Made by a program: the position numbers and the translations under genes. A stretch of 64,000 bases of DNA from Brevibacterium senegalense (GTDB taxonomy: Bacteria > Actinomycetota > Actinomycetes > Actinomycetales > Brevibacteriaceae): contig NZ_HE978605.1 of NCBI RefSeq assembly GCF_000285835.1, positions 91,019-155,018 of the forward strand. Reading direction: 5' to 3'. Under the pieces are notes generated by a model. That model saw only the letters and a list, made by a program, of their open reading frames with translations, was not told the DNA's origin and searched no databases. Below are positions 30,167 through 38,386 of the stretch, piece after piece (position 1 is the first letter of the stretch; each line of letters begins with the position of its first letter).

Positions 30167-32037
30167 CAGTGGAACTGCGCCTCTCCTCGGACGGCCTGGG
30201 CCAGTCGCGTGTAGCCGTTGACGGTGATGCTGCGCCACAGGGCGGCGGCGGTGGACGGGTGGTCGACCATGAGGCGGTCGATCTCCTCCGCCGGCAGGAA
30301 GTCGAGCGTCGTGTCGCGCGTGACGATCATGTCGAAGGGCTGGCCGCCGTCCGGGTTCATCGCGAACTCCCCGAAGGTGGTGCCGGCGCGCAGCACCGCC
30401 AGGAGGCTGCCGTCCGCGCTGTACGTCCGCACCTCACCGGAGCGCATGAAGCGGATGCCGTCGAACCGGTCGCCGATCGCGCGCACCGTCTCGCCCTCGC
30501 GGTAGCGCTGCTGCACCAGCAGATCGACGACGATCCGCCGGTCCTCCGGCTGGAGCTCGTCCAGCATCGGGGCGTTCGCGTACTCCGGGCTGTAGAAGCA
30601 CGACTCGTCGCCGAAGTGCCGCAGCACCAGGTTCTCCGCCCACGCCAGTGCGGCGTAGCGCAGCCGGAAGGACTCGATCCCCAGGTCCTCGAGGTGCTCC
30701 TCCAGCAGATCGTCCGGATCGATGCTCGACAGGTCGATGCCGGCGTCGTCCATGGCGGCGGCCAGGCGATGGAGGCTGTCGAGCGTCGAGGCGGCCAGGT
30801 TGTCGACCTTCGTGAGGTCGAGGACGACGCACAGCGGATCATCCAGTTCCCCGATGAGGCGGGAGACGGCCTCGAATCCGGCGAACTGGATGTCGCCCAC
30901 CAGTTCGACGAGGTGCGCGTGGTCACCGTGCTCGGCCAGCACCAGGTCCGCCTCCATGGGACGGCGGACGGTCGAGTGGACCACGTCGATCGTCGCGTGC
31001 GCGCGGACGGAGGAACGCCCCACCGTCGCCGCACGGACGAAGTGCAGGCCCAGGTCCGCGGACATCTCCTCGTGCACGATGATGCCGCTGGCGCTGTTGC
31101 CGTGCTCGTCCAGCGGCGGCGAGAACGTCGCGATGCCCAGCTGTCCGGGCAGGACGGAGATGATGCCGCCGCCCACACCGCTCTTGGCGGGAAGCCCCAC
31201 GGTCGCGACCCAGTCGCCGGAGTCGTCGTACATGCCGCACGTGGTCATGACGGAGAGCACGCGCTCGACGACGTCCTCCGTGAACACGCGCCTCCCCGTG
31301 ACCGGGTTGACACCCAGGTTGGCCAGGGTCGAGGCCATGACGGACAGATCCGCCGCGGTGACGGAGACGGCGCACTGCCGCGTGTAGTCGTCGAACGCGT
31401 CCCCGGGATCGCCGTCGATGATCCCCCACGAGGACAGGAACCACGCCAGGCCCCGGTTGTGGGCTCCCTCGGCCAGGTCCTGCTCGTAGACGTCCTGATC
31501 GAGGGACAGGTCCCGGCCTGCGCAGGCGGACATCGTCTCGAGGATCCGGTCGAACACCGTCTGCCCCTCGTCGGGCCGCACGAGGGAGACGGCGGCGATC
31601 GCACCGATGTTGATGAGGGGGTTCTTGGGGCGGCCGCTGCCGGACTCGGAGGAGATGTCGTTGTACGCACTGCCGGAGGGCTCGACGTCGATCTTCGAGT
31701 CGACCGCGTCGAAGCCCGCGTCCATGAGTGCGAGTGCGTAGACGAACACCTTGGAGATCGACTGGATGGAGAACTCCACGCCCGCGTCGCCCACCCGGTA
31801 GGTGTGCCCGTCTGCCATCGTCATCGCGATGCCCATCCGCGTGGGGTCGGCGCCGTAGAGGACCTTCGCGTGCGCCTCCGGTTCCGCAGCCGCAACCGTG
31901 CGGTGCCGCGACAGACGCGTCGCTGCGAAGGGATCGGTGCCGCAGACGGTCTCGTGCAGAGACAGCAGGTACGAGTGAACGGGAGAGCGCATGGGCACCA
32001 GACTACTGTCACCGCGGGCAGGCGGAGGGGTCGTCAT
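30166..32037 (-). CDS. glsA: Glutaminase with STAS and cyclic-nucleotide-binding-like domains
   Basis: 623 residues, twice the usual glutaminase. Residues about 20-325 are a serine-type glutaminase: SISK (S93 to K96) nucleophile motif, EPSGSAYNDIS, NPLINIGAI and AKSGVGGGI. About 345-455 is a STAS-like domain (LVELVGDIQFAGFEA…CVVLDLTKVDNLAASTL). About 495-600 is a cNMP-binding-like beta barrel (REGETVRAIGDRFDG, GTTFGEFAM), in which the phosphate-binding Arg-x-Ala is not seen, so ligand binding is doubtful. Start could be ATG 32037 or ATG 31992 (MRSPVHSYLLSLH). First gene of the unit that runs into the phosphodiesterase. Confidence 0.92.
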   Translation of the reverse strand: MTTPPPARGDSSLVPMRSPVHSYLLSLHETVCGTDPFAATRLSRHRTVAAAEPEAHAKVLYGADPTRMGIAMTMADGHTYRVGDAGVEFSIQSISKVFVYALALMDAGFDAVDSKIDVEPSGSAYNDISSESGSGRPKNPLINIGAIAAVSLVRPDEGQTVFDRILETMSACAGRDLSLDQDVYEQDLAEGAHNRGLAWFLSSWGIIDGDPGDAFDDYTRQCAVSVTAADLSVMASTLANLGVNPVTGRRVFTEDVVERVLSVMTTCGMYDDSGDWVATVGLPAKSGVGGGIISVLPGQLGIATFSPPLDEHGNSASGIIVHEEMSADLGLHFVRAATVGRSSVRAHATIDVVHSTVRRPMEADLVLAEHGDHAHLVELVGDIQFAGFEAVSRLIGELDDPLCVVLDLTKVDNLAASTLDSLHRLAAAMDDAGIDLSSIDPDDLLEEHLEDLGIESFRLRYAALAWAENLVLRHFGDESCFYSPEYANAPMLDELQPEDRRIVVDLLVQQRYREGETVRAIGDRFDGIRFMRSGEVRTYSADGSLLAVLRAGTTFGEFAMNPDGGQPFDMIVTRDTTLDFLPAEEIDRLMVDHPSTAAALWRSITVNGYTRLAQAVRGEAQFH

Positions 32038-32094
32038 GTGCCGGTTCCGTCACCGCGTCGGGACGGCTGGGGACGCGGCCTCCCCCGGGTATGC

Positions 32095-32138
32095 CAGAGG
32101 CCCGCCGACCAGCGGAAACACTGGACGTCGGGCCTCTG
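32095..32138 (-). terminator. Terminator of tRNA-Tyr
   Basis: Ten-bp stem CAGAGGCCCG/CGGGCCTCTG (32095-32104 with 32129-32138), 24-nt loop, nine bases past the tRNA-Tyr 3' end and upstream of the glutaminase gene. Confidence 0.7.
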
Positions 32139-32146
32139 ACAGCGGG

Positions 32147-32228
32147 TGGCAGATGTAGGATTCGAACCTACGAAGGCTGTGCCGGCTGATTTACAGTCAG
32201 CTCCCTTTGGCCGCTCGGGCAATCTGCC
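32147..32228 (-). tRNA. tRNA-Tyr (GTA)
   Basis: 82-nt type II tRNA with a long variable arm on the minus strand: GGCAGATTGCCCGAGCGGCC, anticodon GTA in ACTGTAAAT, T-arm GTAGGTTCGAATCCTAC, acceptor ATCTGCC, discriminator A, no encoded CCA. Confidence 0.95.
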
Positions 32229-32374
32229 GTCGCACTCCGAAGAGCACCTGAGGAATCATACACCTCGGACGGGGGCGGCGCGAATCGAGGCGGACCGCCC
32301 CTGGACTAGCATGGTCGGCACCGTGCCGCGCCGCCGCGCGGCACCCGTCACGACGCCCATCACAGGAGGCAGCC

Positions 32375-32866
32375 ATGGCATCGGATTCCAGCTTCGACAT
32401 CGTCAGCAAGATCGACCGGCAGGAGGCGGACAACGCGCTCAACCAGGCGGCGAAGGAGATCTCCTCCCGCTACGACTTCAAGGGGTCCGGCGCCGCGATC
32501 GAGTGGAAGGGCGAGGCGATCCAGATGCGCGCGGACGGCGAAGACCGCGTGACCTCCGTGCTGGACGTGTTCCAGTCGAAGCTCGTCCGTCGCGGCATCT
32601 CGCTCAAATCCCTCGAGGCGGGCGACCCCTACCCGTCCGGCAAGGAGCACCGCATCGACGCGACCCTCAAGGAGGGCATCGACAAGGAGAGCGCGAAGGA
32701 GATCTCGAAGATCATCCGCGACGAGGGCCCCAAGGGCGTCAAGGCGCAGATCCAGGGCGACGAGCTGCGCGTGAGCTCGAAGAAGCGCGACGACCTCCAG
32801 GCAGTCATCGCCCTGCTCAAGGGCAAGGATCTGGACGTCGACCTGCAGTTCGTCAACTACCGCTGA
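32375..32866 (+). CDS. yajQ: YajQ family nucleotide-binding protein
   Basis: 163 residues, the normal length of YajQ/UPF0234 proteins, small cytoplasmic proteins with a tandem ferredoxin-like fold that bind nucleotides; some bind cyclic di-GMP. It opens [17 protein letters not shown], contains [11 protein letters not shown] and ends [12 protein letters not shown], all typical. ATG with AGGAGG seven bases upstream; a TAGCAT box (32307-32312) is the probable -10. Single-gene unit ending at the 32888-32916 hairpin. Confidence 0.93.
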   Translation: MASDSSFDIVSKIDRQEADNALNQAAKEISSRYDFKGSGAAIEWKGEAIQMRADGEDRVTSVLDVFQSKLVRRGISLKSLEAGDPYPSGKEHRIDATLKEGIDKESAKEISKIIRDEGPKGVKAQIQGDELRVSSKKRDDLQAVIALLKGKDLDVDLQFVNYR

Positions 32867-32887
32867 GGCCCCTCCTCTCGGTTCCGC

Positions 32888-32916
32888 CGGGGCGCGCTGC
32901 TCGTCAGCGCGCCCCG
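32888..32916 (+). terminator. Terminator of yajQ
   Basis: Perfect 12-bp stem CGGGGCGCGCTG/CAGCGCGCCCCG with a 5-nt loop, 21 bp after the yajQ stop. Confidence 0.8.
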
Positions 32917-33180
32917 ATGTGTTCGCGGGTGCACGCAGGGCGGCAACGACAGCCCCGCACTGACGTGACCCACGCCACTCTTCCTCTCAGCATCCGAACG
33001 CATGATAACGACCCGATAACGGTCACGCGGTGGTGGGACTCGAGTTCCATCGGGCCGTCGCGTCCAGGATCCACGACCCCCGCTCACCCCCATCACCGTT
33101 GACGTGGCGGGGGTCGCATTCCACGTCGCGCACCCCCGCGGAAGACCCCACGATCGCGCTCAGGAGCGCCCGCAGGCCGG
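32917..33180. other. Gene-free region upstream of ectA
   Basis: About 260 bp without a credible gene. It holds a 10-bp inverted repeat around 33074-33083 and 33107-33116 (arm CGACCCCCGC) about 100 bp before ectA, and a slightly less G+C-rich patch around 32995-33020 (GATAACGACCCGATAACGGT contains two GATAACG copies 10 bp apart). Both might be binding sites for osmotic control of ectA, but that is inference only. Confidence 0.4.
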
Positions 33181-33208
33181 TTGCCATCGAGTCTCACGTC
33201 GTTAGGTT
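33181..33208 (+). promoter_or_regulatory. Promoter of ectABC (leaderless)
   Basis: TTGCCA (33181-33186), 16-bp spacer, TAGGTT (33203-33208), then GGAAGGC (7 nt) and the GTG of ectA. The start point would coincide with the start codon. Confidence 0.65.
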
Positions 33209-33215
33209 GGAAGGC

Positions 33216-33791
33216 GTGACTCAGGCAGACACAGTCCATCCGCCCACCACGACCCCCGCCTCCACGGCCTCGGACTCCCCGACCGCCGCAGCGGGAACGA
33301 TCGAACTCCGACAGCTCTCGCTGGACGACGGCAAGCACCTGTGGACGCTGGCCCGCGATTCGAAGGTGCTGGATCTCAACACGTCGTACGCCTACCTCCT
33401 GTGGGCCCGCGACTTCGCAGCCACCTCCGTCCTCGCGACACTCGACGGGGCGCCGGTCGGTTTCGTCACCGGATACATGCGCCCGGACTCCCCGGACACG
33501 CTCATGATCTGGCAGGTCGCGGTCGACTCCGCAGCCCGCGGACACGGCCTGGCGGGTCGGATGCTCGATGAGCTGGCCGCCCGCACGGGCGCCGGACGCC
33601 TCGAGACCACGATCACGGCGGACAACGAGCCCTCGCAGAAGCTCTTCGCGTCCTTCGCGAAGCGCCACGGCGCAGAGCTCACGACTTCGCCGCTGTTCCG
33701 TCCGGAGGACTACCCGGACGGGCACGACACGGAGCATCTCCACGAGATCGCCCCCCTGCGCCCCGCAGCCGCCGGCACCCCCGCCGGCTGA
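33216..33791 (+). CDS. ectA: L-2,4-diaminobutyrate N-gamma-acetyltransferase
   Basis: Second step of ectoine synthesis: acetyl-CoA-dependent acetylation of L-2,4-diaminobutyrate. 191 residues, GNAT fold with the acetyl-CoA loop [15 protein letters not shown] and the EctA-typical [20 protein letters not shown] and [17 protein letters not shown]. The first 25 residues are a Thr/Ala/Pro-rich extension. Start GTG at 33216; the upstream open frame has no family sequence. First gene of ectABC. Confidence 0.95.
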   Translation: MTQADTVHPPTTTPASTASDSPTAAAGTIELRQLSLDDGKHLWTLARDSKVLDLNTSYAYLLWARDFAATSVLATLDGAPVGFVTGYMRPDSPDTLMIWQVAVDSAARGHGLAGRMLDELAARTGAGRLETTITADNEPSQKLFASFAKRHGAELTTSPLFRPEDYPDGHDTEHLHEIAPLRPAAAGTPAG

Positions 33792-33948
33792 GCACGGAGC
33801 AACCGCGGTCACCGCACCGCACCCAGTTCACTGGGCGCCACGGGCAGCCATCCCGTTCCGCGTCCGGACCGTTCGGTCCAGCAGCCGAGAAGCGGCTCCC
33901 GTCCGGTCGAATCCCAGGGGCCAGTGCCCCAGGAAGGTGAGAACCACC

Positions 33949-35238
33949 ATGACCGACATCTTCTACTCGCTCGAGTCCGAGGTCCGCAGCTATTCGCGCA
34001 GCTGGCCCGTCGAGTTCGTCCAGGCCTCCGGCGCCACGCAGACCGATTCCAACGGCACCCAGTACCTGGACTTCTTCTCCGGAGCCGGCGCGCTCAACTA
34101 CGGCCACAACCACCCGGCCGTCATGAAGCCGCTGGTCGAGTACCTGCAGTCCGGCGGCGTCCTCCACGGCATGGACATGATGACGCCGGCCAAGCGCGAG
34201 TTCCTGCAGACGTTCAAGGACGTCATCCTGGAGCCCCGCGACCTGCACTACAAGGTCATGTTCCCCGGCCCCACCGGCACGAACACCGTCGAGGCCGCGC
34301 TCAAGCTGGCCCGCAAGTACACGGGCCGCCAGCACATCCTGTCCTTCACGAACGCGTTCCACGGCATGACGCTGGGCTCGCTGTCCGTGACCGGCAACTC
34401 GATGAAGCGCCAGGGCGCGGGCATCCCGCTCACCAACTCGTCGAAGATCCCCTACGACGACTACCTGGACGGTGAGACGCCGGACTTCCTCTGGCTGGAG
34501 CGCGTTCTCGAGGACTCCGGTTCCGGCGTCGACAAGCCCGCCGCGATCATCGTCGAGACGGTGCAGGGCGAGGGCGGACTGCGCGCGGCCCGCTTCGACT
34601 GGCTGCGCCGTCTGGCCGAGCTGTGCCAGGAGCACGAGATCCTCCTCATTGTCGACGACGTGCAGGCCGGCTGCGGTCGTACGGGCACCTTCTTCAGCTT
34701 CGAGGAGGCGGGCATCACCCCGGACATCGTCTGCCTGTCGAAGTCGATCTCCGGCTCCGGCCTGCCGATGGCGCTCACCCTGTTCCGCCCGGAGCTGGAC
34801 ATCTGGTCGCCGGGCGAGCACAACGGCACGTTCCGTGGCAACAACCCCGCGTTCGTGACGGCCACCGCCGCGCTGCGCGAGTTCTGGGCGGATCCGTCCT
34901 TCCAGTCGCGCCTGGCGGACACGATCGACACGCTGCAGTCGCGCATCGAGGCGATCGCGCTGTCCACCAGCGGTGCGGGCGTCCGCGGTCGCGGCCTGCT
35001 GACCGGCATCGTCTTCGACGATCCGGAGGCGGCGACGAAGATCGCCGCGGAGGCCTTCCGCGAGGGCCTGCTGCTGGAGACGTCCGGCCCGCAGGACGAG
35101 GTCGTCAAGCTCATGCCGCCGCTCACCATCTCCGCAGAGGACCTGGACCGCGGCCTCGACATCCTCGAGGCGGCAATCCGGACCGTCACCGGTCCCGCGG
35201 TGGACACCCCCACCGCCACCGAGGCCCCGGCCGCCTGA
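33949..35238 (+). CDS. ectB: Diaminobutyrate-2-oxoglutarate aminotransferase
   Basis: First step of ectoine synthesis: PLP-dependent conversion of aspartate-semialdehyde to L-2,4-diaminobutyrate. 429 residues. Seen: [33 protein letters not shown], the PLP-lysine region [17 protein letters not shown] and [16 protein letters not shown], all diagnostic for EctB. ATG with AGGAAGGTGAG upstream, 157 bp after ectA. The last 20 residues are a Thr/Ala/Pro-rich tail. Confidence 0.97.
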   Translation: MTDIFYSLESEVRSYSRSWPVEFVQASGATQTDSNGTQYLDFFSGAGALNYGHNHPAVMKPLVEYLQSGGVLHGMDMMTPAKREFLQTFKDVILEPRDLHYKVMFPGPTGTNTVEAALKLARKYTGRQHILSFTNAFHGMTLGSLSVTGNSMKRQGAGIPLTNSSKIPYDDYLDGETPDFLWLERVLEDSGSGVDKPAAIIVETVQGEGGLRAARFDWLRRLAELCQEHEILLIVDDVQAGCGRTGTFFSFEEAGITPDIVCLSKSISGSGLPMALTLFRPELDIWSPGEHNGTFRGNNPAFVTATAALREFWADPSFQSRLADTIDTLQSRIEAIALSTSGAGVRGRGLLTGIVFDDPEAATKIAAEAFREGLLLETSGPQDEVVKLMPPLTISAEDLDRGLDILEAAIRTVTGPAVDTPTATEAPAA

Positions 35239-35251
35239 TCCGTCCGGCCCA

Positions 35252-35295
35252 CCGCACCGGTGCCCCGCCGCACTCGTGGCGGGGCACCGGTGCGG
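35252..35295 (+). promoter_or_regulatory. Strong intercistronic hairpin between ectB and ectC
   Basis: Perfect 18-bp stem (35252-35269 with 35278-35295, arm CCGCACCGGTGCCCCGCC) and an 8-nt loop, 13 bp after the ectB stop and 59 bp before ectC. There is no T run. It may be a partial terminator, an mRNA-stability element or a processing site that sets the ectC level. Confidence 0.7.
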
Positions 35296-35354
35296 AGCCG
35301 CCGGCGGACCCCGGGTCCGCCACCACCCTTCTTCGATCCGACAGGAGAGCACAC

Positions 35355-35759
35355 ATGTACGTCGTGAACATCGACGATCTGAACGGCACCGAGCGCGACA
35401 TCGTCAGCGACAACTGGCGCAGCCGCCGCATGGTCCTGGCCCGCGAGGGCGTGGGCTTCTCGTTCCACGAGACCACGCTGTTCGCCGGCACCACCTCCAC
35501 GTTCCACTACCAGAACCACATCGAGGCTGTGTACTGCGTGGGCGGTTCCGGCACGATCACGAACGAGGAGACCGGCGAGGTCCACGAGCTGCGCGACGGC
35601 ACGATGTACCTGCTGGACAAGCACGACCTGCACACCGTGCGGACCGAGCACGAGATGCGCATGGTGTGCGTCTTCAACCCGCCGGTCACGGGCCGTGAGG
35701 TCCACGACGAGAACGGCGTCTACCCGGCGCTCAACGAGGACGGCACCCCCGTCTCCTGA
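35355..35759 (+). CDS. ectC: Ectoine synthase
   Basis: Cyclises N-gamma-acetyl-diaminobutyrate to ectoine; cupin fold, 134 residues, normal length. MYVVNIDDLNGTERDI, FSFHETTLFAGTTSTFHYQNHIEAVYC (shown here in pieces; metal ligands Glu, Tyr, His expected) and the late LDKHDLHTVR match the family. ATG with AGGAGAG upstream. No ectoine hydroxylase (ectD) follows; transcription meets the 35789-35830 palindrome. Confidence 0.97.
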   Translation: MYVVNIDDLNGTERDIVSDNWRSRRMVLAREGVGFSFHETTLFAGTTSTFHYQNHIEAVYCVGGSGTITNEETGEVHELRDGTMYLLDKHDLHTVRTEHEMRMVCVFNPPVTGREVHDENGVYPALNEDGTPVS

Positions 35760-35788
35760 CGCTCGCCTCCGTCGCTCCGGGACGGACA

Positions 35789-35830
35789 CGGCGAAGGCCG
35801 CCGCACCGATCGGTGCGGCGGCCTTCGCCG
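35789..35830. terminator. 42-bp perfect palindrome terminator
   Basis: Every base from 35789 to 35830 is part of one perfect palindrome (half-site starting CGGCGAAGGCCGCCGCACCG, centre GATC). It lies between the convergent ectC and ferredoxin reductase genes and should terminate both. Confidence 0.85.
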
Positions 35831-35863
35831 TCTGCTCTCCGCTCTCGCGAGAGCCGGGGCGGG

Positions 35864-37267
35864 TCAGCCGACGTGTGCGTCGACGCGCCGGCGGGAGTGC
35901 TCGAGCATTCCGTCGCGCGTGGGGATCTTGACGCGCTCGCGGCCCTGCGGCTCGCCCAGTGCCTGCTCCGCGGACTCGAGGCGGTGGAAGCCGTCCCAGT
36001 CCGCGAAGTCGACGCCGCGGGACTCGAGCAGCTCGATGATCGCGTCCTCGCGCGGATCCGCGGGGACCGGCAGGAGGTCTGCGGTGCGGTCCTCGATGAG
36101 GTGGGTGATCGTCTCCAGCGCATCGCCCTTCGTGTGGCCGATGAGGCCCACGGGACCGCGCTTGATCCACCCCGTCGCGTAGAGACCCGGGATGACAGGG
36201 GTGTTCGCGGCCTGCTCCTGCGACTCCCCGCGGTGCACGCGTCCCCCGACGTTCGTGATGACGCCGCGACGGGCGTCGAAGGGGATGTCCGCCAGCGGCG
36301 AGCCGAAGTAGCCCACCGCACGGTAGACGGCGTCCAGCGGCCAGTCGTGGTGGGTGCCCGTGCCCACGACGCCGCCGTTGCCGTCCAACTCCTGGCGCTC
36401 CGTGCGCAGACCCGTCACACCGGACTGCTCGTCCCCCAGCACCTCGACGGGCGCGTGGAGGAAGTGGAAGTGCAGACGGCGGGGGGCACCGGTGGGCTCG
36501 CGCAGGGTGAAGTCGGTGAGCGCCTTCGTCACCTGCTTCGTCTGGTTGTTCGAGTGGATCGCCGCCATCGAGGCCTCGTCGAACTCGTAGTCCTCCGGGT
36601 ACACGACGATGTCGACGTCCTTGACCTGTCCCAGCTCCCGCAGCTCCAGCGGGGTGAACTTCGTCTGGGCGGGACCGCGCCGGCCGAACACGTGGACGTC
36701 CGTCACCTGCGAGGCCTGCAGGCCCCGGTGCACGTGGTCGGGGATCTCCGTCGACAGCATGTCGTCGGCCTGCTTCGCCAGCACGCGCGCCACGTCGAGG
36801 GCGACGTTGCCGTTGCCGATCACCGCGACGCGCTGCGCGTCCAGCGGCCACTCCTGCGGCACGTCCGGGTGCGCGTCGTACCAGTTGACGAAGTCCGCGG
36901 CGCCGTACGAGCGCGGCAGGTCGATGCCCGGCAGCTCCAGGCGCGCGTCGTCGAACGAACCGGTGGAGAAGATGACGGCGTCGTACAGGCCCCGCAGGTC
37001 CTCGAGCGTGATATCCGTGCCGAAGTCGACGTTCGCCAGCAGTCGCACGTCGCCGCGGTCCAGCACCTTGATGAGGGCCTTCTGGATGCCCTTGATGCGG
37101 GGATGGTCCGGGGCGACCCCGTAGCGGACCAGGCCGAACGGGGCGGGCAGCCGCTCGAACAGATCGATGCTGACCTCGAAGTCGCGTTCCGCCTTGGTGA
37201 GGAGGTCCGCGGCGTAGATTCCGGCGGGGCCTGCTCCGACGATCGCCACACGAAGAGCTCGACTCAC
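35864..37267 (-). CDS. Ferredoxin/adrenodoxin-type NADP reductase (FprA-like)
   Basis: 467 residues. FAD-binding VAIVGAGPAGIYAADLLT at the start, LPAPFGLVRYGVAPDHP, and the NADPH-binding VIGNGNVALDVARVLA in the middle; the C-terminal GWIKRGPVGLIGHTKGDA is diagnostic of adrenodoxin-reductase-like enzymes such as mycobacterial FprA. It passes electrons from NADPH to ferredoxins for P450s or Fe-S proteins. I start it at GTG 37267 (VSRALRV), where AAGG has proper spacing; GTG 37276 is possible. Confidence 0.92.
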   Translation of the reverse strand: MSRALRVAIVGAGPAGIYAADLLTKAERDFEVSIDLFERLPAPFGLVRYGVAPDHPRIKGIQKALIKVLDRGDVRLLANVDFGTDITLEDLRGLYDAVIFSTGSFDDARLELPGIDLPRSYGAADFVNWYDAHPDVPQEWPLDAQRVAVIGNGNVALDVARVLAKQADDMLSTEIPDHVHRGLQASQVTDVHVFGRRGPAQTKFTPLELRELGQVKDVDIVVYPEDYEFDEASMAAIHSNNQTKQVTKALTDFTLREPTGAPRRLHFHFLHAPVEVLGDEQSGVTGLRTERQELDGNGGVVGTGTHHDWPLDAVYRAVGYFGSPLADIPFDARRGVITNVGGRVHRGESQEQAANTPVIPGLYATGWIKRGPVGLIGHTKGDALETITHLIEDRTADLLPVPADPREDAIIELLESRGVDFADWDGFHRLESAEQALGEPQGRERVKIPTRDGMLEHSRRRVDAHVG

Positions 37268-37408
37268 GTTCCACACACCTTCCGCAGGCGGCCGGGTGGG
37301 GCCGCCTCGACTGACGAGTACCGACCCTCCATGTTAGTCGCACCTCACCTGCGGCGCCGCGATCCGGCTCACACATGGGCCACATGTCCGGCAATTCACA
37401 GGCATCAC

Positions 37409-37414
37409 TAGAGT
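37409..37414 (+). promoter_or_regulatory. -10 box of the leaderless rarD promoter
   Basis: TAGAGT, followed by GAGTCC (6 nt) and the GTG start codon. Confidence 0.65.
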
Positions 37415-37420
37415 GAGTCC

Positions 37421-38338
37421 GTGACCACCACCCCCGAACTGCCCCCGGACGAGACGCAGCGCAGGCGCGCGGGCCTCCTCAACGGCGCCGGCGCGTACCT
37501 GCTCTGGGGCTTCCTGCCCCTCTACTTCTCCGCCCTGGCGCCCGCGGGCAGTCTGGAGATCCTCGCCCACCGGATCGTCTGGTGCCTCTTCTTCTGCGCG
37601 CTGCTCCTGGCGCTCACCCGCGGCTACACGACGGTGTGGCGGATCCTCCGCAACCCGCGCACCACGGGCCTCCTGACCGCGGCGAGCATCCTCGTGGGGA
37701 TCAACTGGCTGGGCTTCCTGCTGGGAGTGGAGCTGGGCCGCGTCGTCGAGGTCTCCCTGGGCTACTACATCAACCCGCTCATCACGATCCTCCTGGGCGT
37801 GATCTTCCTGCGCGAGCGGCTGCGCCCGCTGCAGTGGGCGGCCGTCGCCGTCGCGTTCGTCGCGGTCCTCGTCATCTCGATCGGATACGGGGCCGTCCCG
37901 TGGCTGGGTCTGCTGGTCGCCACGACCTTCGGCGGCTACGGCCTCGTGAAGAATCGCGTGGGCCCCACGGTGGGCGCCGTGAGCGGGCTCAGCATCGAGA
38001 CGCTCATCCTCGTGGTCCCGGCGGCCGCCTACATGGGCTGGGCGATGGCGACCGGGGTCAGCACCTTCACGACGGAGGGCTCGTGGCACATCGTCCTCAT
38101 GCTCCTGCTGGGGCCCGCGACCGCGGTCCCGCTGCTGCTCTTCAGCGCCGCGGCACGACGCATCCCGCTCAGCTGGGTGGGCATGCTGCAGTTCATCACG
38201 CCCACGATGCAGTTCATCACCGGGGTGTGGATCCTGGGTGAGGAGATGACGCCGGCGCGGTGGGCGGGCTTCGCGATCATCTGGGTCGCGTGCGCGCTCT
38301 TCATCACGGACATGGTGCGCGCCTCCCGCCGGCGCTGA
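37421..38338 (+). CDS. rarD: EamA family transporter RarD
   Basis: 305 residues with about ten membrane helices in two EamA repeats. GAYLLWGFLPLYFSAL, HRIVWCLFFCALLLAL, GINWLGFLLGVELGRVVEVSLGYYINP (in part) and the C-terminal MQFITGVWILGEEMTPARWAGF fit the RarD subfamily, whose physiological substrate is not established. Start GTG at 37421 with a leaderless promoter. Divergent from the reductase gene and convergent with the polyprenyl synthase gene. Confidence 0.92.
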   Translation: MTTTPELPPDETQRRRAGLLNGAGAYLLWGFLPLYFSALAPAGSLEILAHRIVWCLFFCALLLALTRGYTTVWRILRNPRTTGLLTAASILVGINWLGFLLGVELGRVVEVSLGYYINPLITILLGVIFLRERLRPLQWAAVAVAFVAVLVISIGYGAVPWLGLLVATTFGGYGLVKNRVGPTVGAVSGLSIETLILVVPAAAYMGWAMATGVSTFTTEGSWHIVLMLLLGPATAVPLLLFSAAARRIPLSWVGMLQFITPTMQFITGVWILGEEMTPARWAGFAIIWVACALFITDMVRASRRR

Positions 38339-38360
38339 CGGACCGGCGGCGCGCGGTCCG
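38339..38360. terminator. Short terminator hairpin between convergent genes
   Basis: CGGACCG/CGGTCCG stem (7 bp) with an 8-nt G+C-rich loop, immediately after the rarD stop and before the end of the polyprenyl synthase gene. Confidence 0.55.
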
Positions 38361-38386
38361 GTGCACGCGCTGCGGACCCTCGCCCC

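Noticed and set aside
30133..32139. Open frame of 668 codons on the plus strand opposite the glutaminase gene
   Set aside because: Exact antisense of a clear glutaminase; low-complexity composition.
35760..35863. Possible ectoine hydroxylase (ectD) downstream of ectC
   Set aside because: Only 104 bp separate ectC from the convergent reductase gene, and this space is a terminator palindrome. ectD may exist elsewhere in the genome.
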